A stretch of 64,000 nucleotides of DNA from positions 131,361,966 through 131,425,965 of the forward strand of contig NC_135718.1 of the NCBI RefSeq assembly GCF_964656455.1, in the 5' to 3' direction. The stretch is from Halichoerus grypus (taxonomy: Eukaryota; Chordata; Mammalia; Carnivora; Phocidae). Below are positions 54,881 to 64,000 of this stretch, one piece after another (position 1 is the stretch's first letter; each line of letters begins with the position of its first letter). The notes beneath the pieces were generated by a model that was not told the DNA's origin, searched no databases, and saw only the letters and a program-made list of their open reading frames with translations. A program made the translations under genes and the position numbers.

Positions 54881-56146
54881 GAAGGCAAGTTTCCCCCCCA
54901 CTCCTAGCACATGGCTTCATTTTCTTATATTTGAAATAGAGTCCACAGGGGTCCCCCCACTTACTTGTAGGTCCTATTATGCCTGCACATGAAAGGAAGT
55001 CATTAGGGAGACCCTGGATGATTTATTTTTTATCACCGATTTCTAGACTGTGCAAGGAACAAGCCCAGGGCTTGTTCTCAGAACACCTGGGAACATTCTA
55101 GTCCTGGCATGGCCCCAATGTAACTAAGTGGCCCAGGATGCATAGCTTCCACCTCTGAAAACAAAGAGGACCTTTACTGTTTGTAATCTGCTGGCTGGGG
55201 AAACCGAATGAGGTTGCTCTTGTTGCTTAATCCCTAATGGGTTACACCTAGAGTTGAGGAATTTTGTTCTAAATTAAGATTTTTTTTTTTTTTACACTCT
55301 GAGAACCTGTTCTTTCCTTATGCCGAGATTTCTGTTGATTGCTGGAAACCAAATTCCAGATAAGGGAGTCCATGTTGCGTGGGTGGGCAGGAAACCTCAA
55401 GTTCATTTTCAAGGATCAGGGGACTTTTGACGACCGCCATGCAGTTAGTGTTTTCCAGAGTCGTTTTGTACATACTGCTGCATGCCTTGGAAATTTCGAT
55501 CTGGTATAATTGCTCTAATGACTAGAAATCCTCACCCGTTTAGCAGATGGGAGAGGAATGCCAAGGCTCTTCAGAAGCCTGCTTATTAATCCTCCCTGAG
55601 AAGCCGTTTTAGAAGAGTGACATCAAAGCTGGGACGTCCCGGAGGAGTGCTCTTTTTAGGACTCTGACAGCCTGTCCCCTTGCTGAAGCTGAATGTAAAG
55701 AGCAAGCCGAGTCCCGGGGTTCTCCTGGCTGTAGCTCTGATCCGTCCACCATAGGCCGTTAAGCTCCCAAAGCTCCCCCCTCCCCAGCTCAGGCCCAGCG
55801 CAAACCTCTTTATCCAATGCGCACGGACTGCTGCGGACAAGGCCTATGGAGATTCATTCTCCAGATGGTTTGCCATTTCTTGTCGCCAGTCTCTGGAGGG
55901 TAAATCTAAGTGTCCTGCAGTAGTTAGTTCTTCTAAATGGATTTCAGGGTGAAGAGTGATTTTTATCTCTCTAACTGGGCAGAACCATACATTAATTCGC
56001 TGTCAGTTTTTGAGGCCTTGATGTTAAAAGAAATGGATCAGGGAATATACCCTTAATCTAAATCCCTTCGAAACTTGGTTCTGGGCTCAAAGGCGTGGTG
56101 GGGAAAAGGGACAGGCGGAACAGTTAGTAAGGTTTTGAAAACCTGT

Positions 56147-58209
56147 CTCTTTTTTGTTGTTATTAATTTATTCATTAATTGAATCATATGAGATCATGGT
56201 CTGCATGATATTGAGCATTTGGCATTATTTTAAAGTTGTGTTTCTATTTACATACACACTCTGTAACATTCTTGGTCAGCCCGTTTTTACTGAATTCTAT
56301 CTTATATCATTTCCCTTACATTTCAGGCGATGAGTTCTGTCAGCTTTTATTTAACTGAAAATACATTTATTTTATTCTCATGTTTGAGGAATATTATCAT
56401 CTGATATAGAATATTTTTTATGGAAGTGTAATTGACATACAGTTATATTAGTTTCAGGTGTACAACATAACGATCCAACAATTCTATGCATTACTCCCTG
56501 CTAAATGGAGTCACCATCTGCCAGCAAACAATATTACAACAATCTTATTGACTATAGTTCCTATGTTGTACTTTTCATCTCTGTGACTTATTTTGTACGT
56601 GCAAGTTTGTACCTCTTAATCCCCTTCACCTATTTCACCCATCCCCCCCCACCTTCCCTTTGGCAACCACCAGTTTGTTCTCTGTATTTAAGAATCTATT
56701 TTTTTTTTTTGTTTATCTCTTTTTGTTGTTGTTGTTCCTTTGCTTTGTTTCTTAAATTCCACATATGAGTGAAATCATATGGCATTTGTCTTTCTCTGTC
56801 TGACTTATTTTACTTACCTTTATACCCTCTGGGTCCATCCCTGTTGTTGCAAAGGGCAAGATCTCATTTTTTACGGCTGAGTAATATTCCATTGTGTTTA
56901 TATACCACCTCTTCTTTAGCCCTTCATCTGTGGTGGACACTTGGCTTGCCTCCATAGCTTTGCTACTGTAAATCCTGCAATAAACATAGGGGTGCATTTA
57001 TCTTTTTCATATACTGTTTTCATTTTCTTTGGACAAATACCCAGTAGTGGAATTACTGAATTATATGATATTTCTAGTTTTAACTTTTTGAGGAACCTCC
57101 GTACTGTTTTCCATAGTGGCTGCCCCAGTTTGCTTTCCCATCAACAGTGCACGAGGGTTCCTTTTTTGCCACATCCTTGCCAACACTTCTGTTTTTGTAG
57201 TTTTGATTCTAGCCATTCCGACAAGTGTGAGGTGGTATCTCATTGTGGTTTTGATTTGCATTTCCCTGATGATGAGTGATGTTAAGCATCTTTTCATGTG
57301 TCTGTTGGCCATCTGTATATTTCCTTTGGAAAAATGTCTATTCAAGTCCTCTGCCCATTTTTAATCAGATTCTTTCTTTTTCTTGCTGTTGAGTTGTATA
57401 AGTTCTTTATATATTTTATTTTATTTTATTTTATTTATTTTTTTTTTTTTAAAGATTTTTATTTATTTATTGAGAGAGAGAGAGAATGATAGAGAGCATG
57501 AGAGGGAGGAGGGTCAGAGGGAGAAGCAGACTCCCTGCTGAGCAGGGAGCCCGATGCGGGACTCGATCTGGGACTCCAGGATCATGACCTGAGCCGAAGG
57601 CAGTCGCTTAACCAACTGAGCCACCCAGGCGCCCCTAAGTTCTTTATATATTTTAGATGTTAGCCCCTTATCAGGTATATCATTTGCAAATATCTTCCTA
57701 TTCAGTGGGTTGTCTTTGCTGTGCAAAAGCTTTTAATTTTGGGTATAGTCCCAATAGTTTATTTTTGCTTTTGTTTTCCTTGTCCAAAGAGACATATCTA
57801 GAAAAATGTTCCTATAACTGATGTCAAAGAAATTATTGCCTATGTTTTCTTCTAGGAGTTTTGTGGTTTCAGGTCTCCATTTAGGTCTTTAATCCATTTT
57901 GAGTTTATATTTGCGTGTGGTGTAAGAAAGTGATCCAGTTTCATTCTTTTGCATGTTGCTGTCCAGTTTTCCAACACCACTTGTTGAGGAAGAGACTTTC
58001 CCCATTGTATATTCTTGCCTCCTTTGTCATAGAGTAACTGACCATGTGAACATTGGTTTATTCCTGGACTCTGCATTCTGTTCCACTGTCTACTTTTGTG
58101 CCGGTCCCATACTGTTTTGATTACTACAGCTTGGTAGTGTATCTTGAAGTTTGGCATTGTGATACCTTCAGCTTCATTCTTCTTTCTCAAGATTGCTTTG
58201 GCTATTCAG
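56147..58209 (-). mobile_element. 5'-truncated L1 insertion with nested SINE
   Basis: From about 56395 it is antisense L1 3' UTR into the ORF2 end ('GGTATCTCATTGTGGTTTTGATTTGCATTTCCCTGATG', 'TTGTTGAGGAAGAGACTTTCCCC'), cut off at 58209. A perfect 16-bp repeat GGTTTTGAAAACCTGT flanks 56147-58209 (56131-56146, 58210-58225), read as the target duplication. 56147-56395 is T-rich and less typical of L1. The SINE at 57419-57636 lies inside. Not coding. Confidence 0.8.
57419..57636 (-). mobile_element. CAN SINE nested in L1
   Basis: Complete minus-strand copy with 19-bp duplication AAGTTCTTTATATATTTTA at 57400-57418 and 57637-57655, which splits the L1 sequence cleanly. Confidence 0.95.
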
Positions 58210-58415
58210 GGTTTTGAAAACCTGTTTCTTTCATGAGTGTGCTTATTAGTAGCAAGTTCCTGTCGTTCAACACATTCCATGACTACTAACTAATCAAGAA
58301 CCCTTGCTCAAAACTGTGTAGCTACAAATAAAAGGAGGGAAACATTTCATATGAACAAAAGCCCTGCTAAGTTACTTCTGGAAAACAAGCTCTTTTGAAG
58401 AACTTTCAACATGTC

Positions 58416-58607
58416 GGCGTACCTGGGTGGCTCAGTCAGTTAAGTGTCTGCTTTTGGCTCAGGTCATGATCCGAGGGTCCTGGGATTGAACCCCTCATTG
58501 GGCTCCCTGCTTAGCGGGGAGTCTGCTTCTCCCTCTCTCTCTGCCCCTCCTCCCCACTTGTGCTCTCTCTCTTTCAAATAAATAAATAAAATCTTTTTAA
58601 AAAAGAT
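58416..58607 (+). mobile_element. CAN SINE
   Basis: Plus-strand copy. Duplication CTTTCAACATGTC (58403-58415) versus CTTTTAACATGTC (58608-58620), one mismatch. Confidence 0.92.
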
Positions 58608-60309
58608 CTTTTAACATGTCAACAACTGAGATCATCAAGATACATGTTACCTTCAAATTAAATTTTTTTTTCCTGTGAAAATCTGTAAGAAAAGAAACTG
58701 TAGGTCAAGCTAACCTTGCAAGCAGCAGCTCTGATGGGAAGAAAAAGGCAATGATGCTGTTCTGCTTTGCTAAAGCTCGTTATCTCTGTACCCCTAAAAG
58801 ACCATAACCTTCAGACTACATCTCAAAAAAAAAAAAAAACAACCCTAAAGAAAAATGACAAGGCTTACTATTAACATGGCTATTAGGACATGTCATTATC
58901 CCAGGGCACAGTGTGGCACTTTCAGAAACTGCCGAGGGAAATTTATGTGTGCTTTTTAACTGGGTCGAGAGCCTTCCAAGGCAGGGAGCACTCAGTAGGC
59001 ACTCAATAGATGCTGAATGAAGAGGATGCGGTGAGGAGCCAGCCCTTTGCTGATTTGCCATTCTCGGGGCTCTCGCTGGTTCCTAAAGCTTCTGGAAGCG
59101 CCCTGCATCCTCTAAACCACAGAAGGGAGTGAGGTGCATTCATGTTCATTCAGCAGGACAAAGTGACGTCCCTGTTTAGATGCAAGTCTTGAGATCCTGG
59201 TGGAGCTGGCTTGGCAGTGCTGCCCTGGGGTACCCTGGGTGGGGATGGAGATAAGAGGGAAGGGGGAAGGGTGGCTGGAAGGAGCACAGTTCTGGTGAGG
59301 GTGGTGGTTGGTGCTTTCTGGGCGTGGTTGGAAGGCTTCAGAGGGACAAGTTCGGATGCTCCTCCTGCCTCTGGGCAATCCAGCAAGTCCTTCCTACTAG
59401 TGGCACAAATAGAAAAAGACCGAGGAAAACTGGCTGGCTTGTCTGGCAGGTGATGGAGGGGCGGGTCAGACTGGAGGGTGGGGGCGGGAGGACCTGGAAG
59501 GAGACAGAGAAGGGGCAGTCCTCACTCCAGGCAGCAGATTCTCCCCGAGCTGCCAGCCATGCTCTCCTACTCTCTCTTTCACAGTGGCCTTCTTACTTTA
59601 CAACAAATATTTAACATCTATCTGCAGGCGGCTTTGAATTTCAAAATGAGCTCAATACAAAGTGCCTCCAAAGAGGCTCAGGCACTGGGTACACCAGATT
59701 AAGGTGACATTTACTGAAATGTGTTTTAAAATAGGATCTCAGGAACATGGAGATAGTCCAACCCTTGCTCATCACATATCAAAATCGATTCACGGCAACA
59801 AACAAAAACAACCAACAACCCAGGTTCATTGCAAAGCTGCTTCACTGACCTACGTGAAAAATAGGCAGTACTAGAAAGAGGTCAGAGCGGCAGGTACATT
59901 CTGGGCTTCGTCAAAGGCAAGAAGGGGAGATGCTCTGTAAACAGAAGGGGAAACCCAGGGGTTGTAGATAGAACCTTGACCATCATGAGAACGTTTTTTC
60001 TCCCCCTCCAGGTGCTGGGTTCACAGGCAGCTTCAATTATGCTCAGGCTGCTTTTGGCAATTCCATTCGCCTCTGAACACTTCCTGTTAAAAACGATCTT
60101 CACTTTCCAACACTCCTGTTGCGTCAGAACTGGCCTCTTAAGGTTCCCGACTCAGGCCACTCACGCTGGCTGGCTCTCCTTATCCTGATTCCCTCCTTTC
60201 TTTGAGGACCACTGCCCCTTGTTCTCCAGCCTGAGGGGAGGAGGCCAGCTCTCTCCCCATCCTACCCACCGTTATTCTCTTTTTTCTCCTCTCCTCTTTC
60301 TCGCTGTCT

Positions 60310-60785
60310 TTGAACACGGTAAATGCTCATTGCAGAAGAATTGGAAAACCCAGAGAAGTAATAAAAAAGAATATGAAACTCACCAGGAGTCTCACCACCC
60401 CGAGATAATTCTTACTAACATTTGTGTATTTACCTTTTCCTGATGTGGACGTGGAAAGATGGCAATAATATATGGCCAAGCGGGGGAAAAAGGATACACA
60501 GTGCAGACATAAACAGACACACATGCGTCTGGCGTGTTTATTTGAATGGAACATATCTGACATTCTGTTGTGTTATCTGTCTTTTATTGACTTGACAATA
60601 GGGTGTGAGCATCTTCCCCCGTCAATAAATGTGTTTTCATAGATCACTTTAATGGTTAAATGTTATTTCACTTTATGGATGTCCTACAATCCGCCATTTC
60701 TCTGTATTAAAGATGTTTCTCAACTGCTGTTATTGCAAATCACTTAGCAGTCATAGTCTCACCCCCAAATGCTGGCATACTGTTA
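60310..60785. repeat. Ancient LINE-like repeat, left part
   Basis: 'GAATTGGAAAACCCAGAGAAGTAATAAAAAAG', 'GTCTCACCACCCCGAGATAATTCTTACTAACATTTGTGTATTT' and 'GAGCATCTTCCCCCGTCAATAAATGTG' belong to a common old mammalian LINE block. It continues after the SINEs at about 61870-62040. The subfamily was not assigned. Confidence 0.6.
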
Positions 60786-60800
60786 AAAAACAAAATTCAA

Positions 60801-60990
60801 GAGGCGCCTGGGTAGCTCAATTGGTTAAGCATCTGACTCTTGATTTCGGCTCAGATCATGATCTTAGGGTCGTGGGATCATGTCCTGTGTGGGGAAGAGG
60901 TGTGAGCCTGCATAAGATTCTTTCTTTCTCCTTCTGCCCCTCTTTCCTGCTATCTCTCCCTTCCCCCTTCCTTCTCTCCGTCTCTCTCTA

Positions 60991-61023
<33 letters not shown>

Positions 61024-61026
61024 TAC
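60801..61026 (+). mobile_element. CAN SINE with (TC)n(AC)n tail
   Basis: 'GAGGCGCCTGGGTAGCTCAATTGGTTAAGCATCTGACTC' head, a pyrimidine-rich body and a microsatellite tail of CTCTCT then ACACAC at about 60976-61022. An older variant with no clean target duplication. Confidence 0.85.
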
Positions 61027-61146
61027 AAGTCAACTGTGTAAATTTGAAGATCTAATTCACTTTATTCAATGATTCATAAACTGGGCAACAGCCCATCTAG
61101 CAAGTAGAGGGGAGTTCCAAAGGGCTACAGATAGGGAAAGGTTTTT

Positions 61147-61352
61147 TGTTTTTTTTGTTTTTTTTTTTTAAGATTTTATTTATTTGCGAGAGAGAGAATG
61201 AGAGACAGAGAGCATGAGAGGGAGGAGGGTCAGAGGGAGAAGCAGACTCCCTGCCGAGCAGGGAGCCCGATGTGGGACTCGATCCCGGGACTCCAGGATC
61301 ATGACCTGAGCCGAAGGCAGTCGCTTAACCAACTGAGCCACCCAGGCGCCCC
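61147..61352 (-). mobile_element. CAN SINE
   Basis: Complete minus-strand copy. Target-site duplication AGGGAAAGGTTTTT at 61133-61146 and 61353-61366. Confidence 0.94.
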
Positions 61353-61462
61353 AGGGAAAGGTTTTTAAAGGCAGGACAAGGAAGTCATAAATAGAAAAAA
61401 AAAATGATTTTAGGAGAGGTCACTTTCATTTGAGGACAAAAGGGTATTAATAAGTAGATTAG

Positions 61463-61661
61463 GGGCACCTGGGTGGCTCGGTTGTTAAACGTCTGTCTTC
61501 AGCTCAGGTCATGATCCCAGAGTCCTGGGATCGAGCCCCGCATCAGGCTCCCTGCTCAGCAGGAGGCCTGCTTCTCCTTCTCCCACTCCCCCTGCTTGTG
61601 TTCCCTCTCTCGGTGTGTTTCTCTGTCAAATAAATAAATAAAATCTTAAAAAAAAAAAAAA
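61463..61661 (+). mobile_element. CAN SINE
   Basis: Complete plus-strand copy. Target-site duplication AAGTAGATTAG at 61452-61462 and 61662-61672. It forms an inverted pair with the preceding SINE 110 bp away. Confidence 0.93.
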
Positions 61662-61869
61662 AAGTAGATTAGTTAATCTTCCTTTGGGGGATGGAGAGAG
61701 CCTATGTGACAGATTGCCTTACTGGTCCTGACCAGAAAACTCTGACCTGTTAAGACTAGATTTCTGGGGGAGGTTGAAACTGCAGTTAGAGTAGGCTTTA
61801 TGTCCCGGTTTGGTGACTTGGCCTAAGGGACACTATTTTGGGTCTGTGGTTTTCTTTTTAACAATCCAC

Positions 61870-62040
61870 ATCCTTGGCTCTTTCCTCAGGATAAATTCCT
61901 CTAAGTGAAGTTGCTGGGCCAAAGAAGTAAGGTCATCTGCAGGGCCTTTTGATATACACCACTGAATTTCCCTTCAAAAAGATTCTAACAATTGACTTAC
62001 TGCCGGCGTGTCCATCCCCAGAGCATTTACTAGGACTGAG
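61870..62040. repeat. Ancient LINE-like repeat, right part
   Basis: 'CAGGATAAATTCCTCTAAGTGAAGTTGCTGGGCCAAAG' and 'TTGATATACACCACTGAATTTCCCTTC' continue the old repeat begun at 60310. Confidence 0.55.
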
Positions 62041-62559
62041 CATTTTCCTTCTTTAAAAAAAATAGTTTTAAATTGTTTTAATTTAACTGCTTCGCTTATG
62101 ACTGAATTAGAACTTCTTTTATAGATGTATGCATCTGGCCATTTGCATGTCTTTGTCCAGACATATCCTGATATGGGTTCAGTGCCGGAGACTGGGTAAT
62201 AGGGCAGCGTGCAAGGATCACAAGACATGGCTAGTCTTAGGATGCACGGTTAAGATGAGTCTCCTCTTTCTTTTTTCTAGAATTTTCTATTTTGGAGAAG
62301 TTGGCGTCAATGTCAAGAGACTACGATTTCTTTAGATTCATATTCAAACTCTGTGTTATGTGTTTGGGTTCTTTGTATTTTTTCCTAATTTTTCTTGCAA
62401 TCCATCAGTTATGGTTGACAATGGCGCTAAAAGGTAAATTCACATCCTGCTCACATTTCTGTGACAGATTCACGTAACCAATGGCATTGTGCTCTTTTAT
62501 TGTTATTTTTTTGGACTTTCACCTCTTTCTTCCCATATTTATTCAACAATTCAAATAAT

Positions 62560-63340
62560 TTCACTTTTTTCCTTAGGTAGCTTTTCATTTTCTGTTTATC
62601 ATTCAATACCTTTTTTTTCACTCCAATATCTTAGGAGAAGCAGCATATGAACCTAGTATTTTATTTTGGTATTTGTAACTTTAAAAAATAGTATGTAGCA
62701 AGCTGTGAAATTTAGCTGCAGTTAATTTTTGTCTTGAAGAAATTTCCTTTAACTACCCATAAACAATAGCTGTGCTTTAATTCGCAGTCCATTATATAGA
62801 CACCTCTAATGTATGATAATTAAAATTAAAATAATAATTAATTAAAAATCAAGATACTAATGTTAAAAAGAAATGAAATATTAAAAATAATAATTAAAGT
62901 AATTATTTTATGGAGACATAATGGTAAATGAGCATTAATTGCTACAAACGTGAGTTATGGCATAATGCAAATCTGATAGATTATCATTCGGAACCCCGAG
63001 CTACCATTCAGACAGCCATATGAATTTTAGTGCAAAATTTCAAATTTACCCGATACACCAATACTAATAGAGGATTTTTTTTTTAATTTAGATAAAAATC
63101 AAAATAGCAGTTGGAAAAGCAGCTCCTTGTTCAGAAGCATTATTTAACGTAGATGTCTTAAATCCGCGAGTTCTTTATCAACTCATTCTGCTTCACCTTG
63201 TGAAGCAAGTAAATGTCAACACCATTAGAAAAAGTCTTTTTATTTCCATGTGTCAGAAACTTATCATAATAAATGGATTTAGTTAGATAAAACATTTTTT
63301 GTTGTTGTTATCTGCCAGAAAATTAATAAGAATATAAACC
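62560..63340. other. AT-rich non-coding stretch
   Basis: Strongly A/T-biased, with TAAT/ATTA-rich words at about 62810-62910. No gene or family repeat recognised. Confidence 0.6.
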
Positions 63341-63344
63341 ACCT

Positions 63345-63545
63345 GGGACGCCCGGGTGGTGCAGTCGGTTGAGCGGCGGATTCTTTGTTTCTGCTCAGGT
63401 CATGATCTCAGGGTCATGAGATCGATTGCGGCGTCGGGCTCTGTGCTCAGTGTGGAGTCTGGTTGGCATCCTCTCTCCCTCTCCCTCTGCCTCTTCCCCT
63501 GTGCTCTCTCTCTTTCAAGTAAATAAATAAATCTTAAAAAAAATA
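63345..63545 (+). mobile_element. CAN SINE (diverged)
   Basis: 'GGGACGCCCGGGTGGTGCAGTCGGTTGAGCGGCGGATTC' head, ending (AAAT)n. Target-site duplication TATAAACCACCT at 63333-63344 and 63546-63557. Confidence 0.92.
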
Positions 63546-63749
63546 TATAAACCACCTACCGTGGGAATCAGCAGTTAAATAAAAATGTGAAAAAATTCAA
63601 AATGATAATGATGTGTATGATGCGGGTAGTTCTCTTAGATGCCATGCCCTTGAGCAATACACAACCTGAACAACCGCCCTTCACTACTCTAGATGTTTAT
63701 GTGGCCATTACAGGTAACAGAATGCTCCTACATGCATAGAAACTACCTG

Positions 63750-63900
63750 TGTAAGAAACACAGGAGAGGCTACATGATAGTAAGACCTGTGTTTGGATGA
63801 AGGTCACGCTGTTTGCTGTGACCTTGGGCAATTCACTCACCACTCCCTAGGAATCCTTAGTCACCCCATCTACAAATGACAGTAAGTAGTATCAGCCAAG
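63750..63900 (+). repeat. MIR SINE
   Basis: Sense MIR: 'GCTGTGACCTTGGGCAATTCACTCACC' and 'CTTAGTCACCCCATCTACAAATGACAGTAAGTAGTA'. Confidence 0.65.
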
Positions 63901-64000
63901 AGGCTGACATTCTGATTTTCTTAGGAAGCGAATATTAAGGCAATTGTTTGAGGCTTGCGAATAAGCCACTGTGCAAACTGAAAGCCTAAAGATGGTCTTT

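Larger units (their letters stand above)
46031..64000. other. CTSE upstream flank, gene-poor
   Basis: 18 kb without a recognised coding exon. In human, RHEX (C1orf186) lies on this side of CTSE. Contains LTR relics, L1 pieces, eight full or older SINEs plus a short one at 52972, and MIRs. Stretches with nothing recognised: 46031-46600, 46980-47740, 48680-49590, 49770-50980, 51900-52430, 53460-54050, 54900-56130, 58620-60300 and 61670-61860. AT-rich DNA fills 62560-63340. Confidence 0.7.

Noticed and set aside
47000..64000. RHEX (C1orf186) coding exons expected by human synteny
   Set aside because: No segment matching the RHEX N-terminal membrane segment or its tyrosine motifs was recognised. 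The gene may begin beyond the right edge or have only non-coding exons here.

Overview
This window is nuclear DNA from a carnivoran mammal. It has split genes with GT-AG introns, long non-coding stretches, mammal-wide repeats (MIR, L2, MLT1-type LTRs, hAT fossils, L1M) and about nineteen copies or fragments of the tRNA-Lys-derived carnivore CAN SINE (head 'GGGGCGCCTGGGTGGCTCAG', tail (AAATAA)n). The SINE type ('CTTCGGCTCAGGTCATGATCCCAGGG') and the absence of the canid SINEC_Cf form point to a non-canid caniform (bear, mustelid or pinniped group). That is inference; the species cannot be read from the window.

Two protein-coding genes are complete in their coding parts, both on the minus strand. 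RAB7B (CDS 2054-16837, five coding exons, 200 aa) encodes a RAB7-like small GTPase of late endosomes and the trans-Golgi network. CTSE (CDS 34580-45806, nine exons, 396 aa) encodes the aspartic protease cathepsin E. All exon junctions were read base by base. Phases close exactly, and catalytic, nucleotide-binding, prenylation and disulfide residues are all present. The order RAB7B-CTSE matches human 1q32.1. Both products act in the endolysosomal system of antigen-presenting cells.

Layout: 1-2053 probable RAB7B 3' UTR with an ancient L2; 2054-16853 RAB7B coding exons and introns; 16854-33960 the 5' part of RAB7B (its non-coding first exon was not located) and intergenic DNA, full of repeats; 33961-45806 CTSE including its probable 3' UTR; 45807-46030 CTSE proximal promoter with PU.1-like and GATA motifs; 46030-64000 a gene-poor flank with LTR, L1 and SINE insertions. 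In human this flank leads toward RHEX (C1orf186); no RHEX coding exon was recognised. One plus-strand exon-like segment ends with a strong donor at 53454.

No previously undescribed biological system was found. The most interesting observations are a twin-primed (5'-inverted) L1 with target-site duplication in CTSE intron 8, a (UG)n tract just upstream of a RAB7B 3' splice site in a CFTR-exon-9-like arrangement, a weak RAB7B donor abutting an L2 element, a closely spaced inverted SINE pair, and the candidate exon at 53.4 kb.
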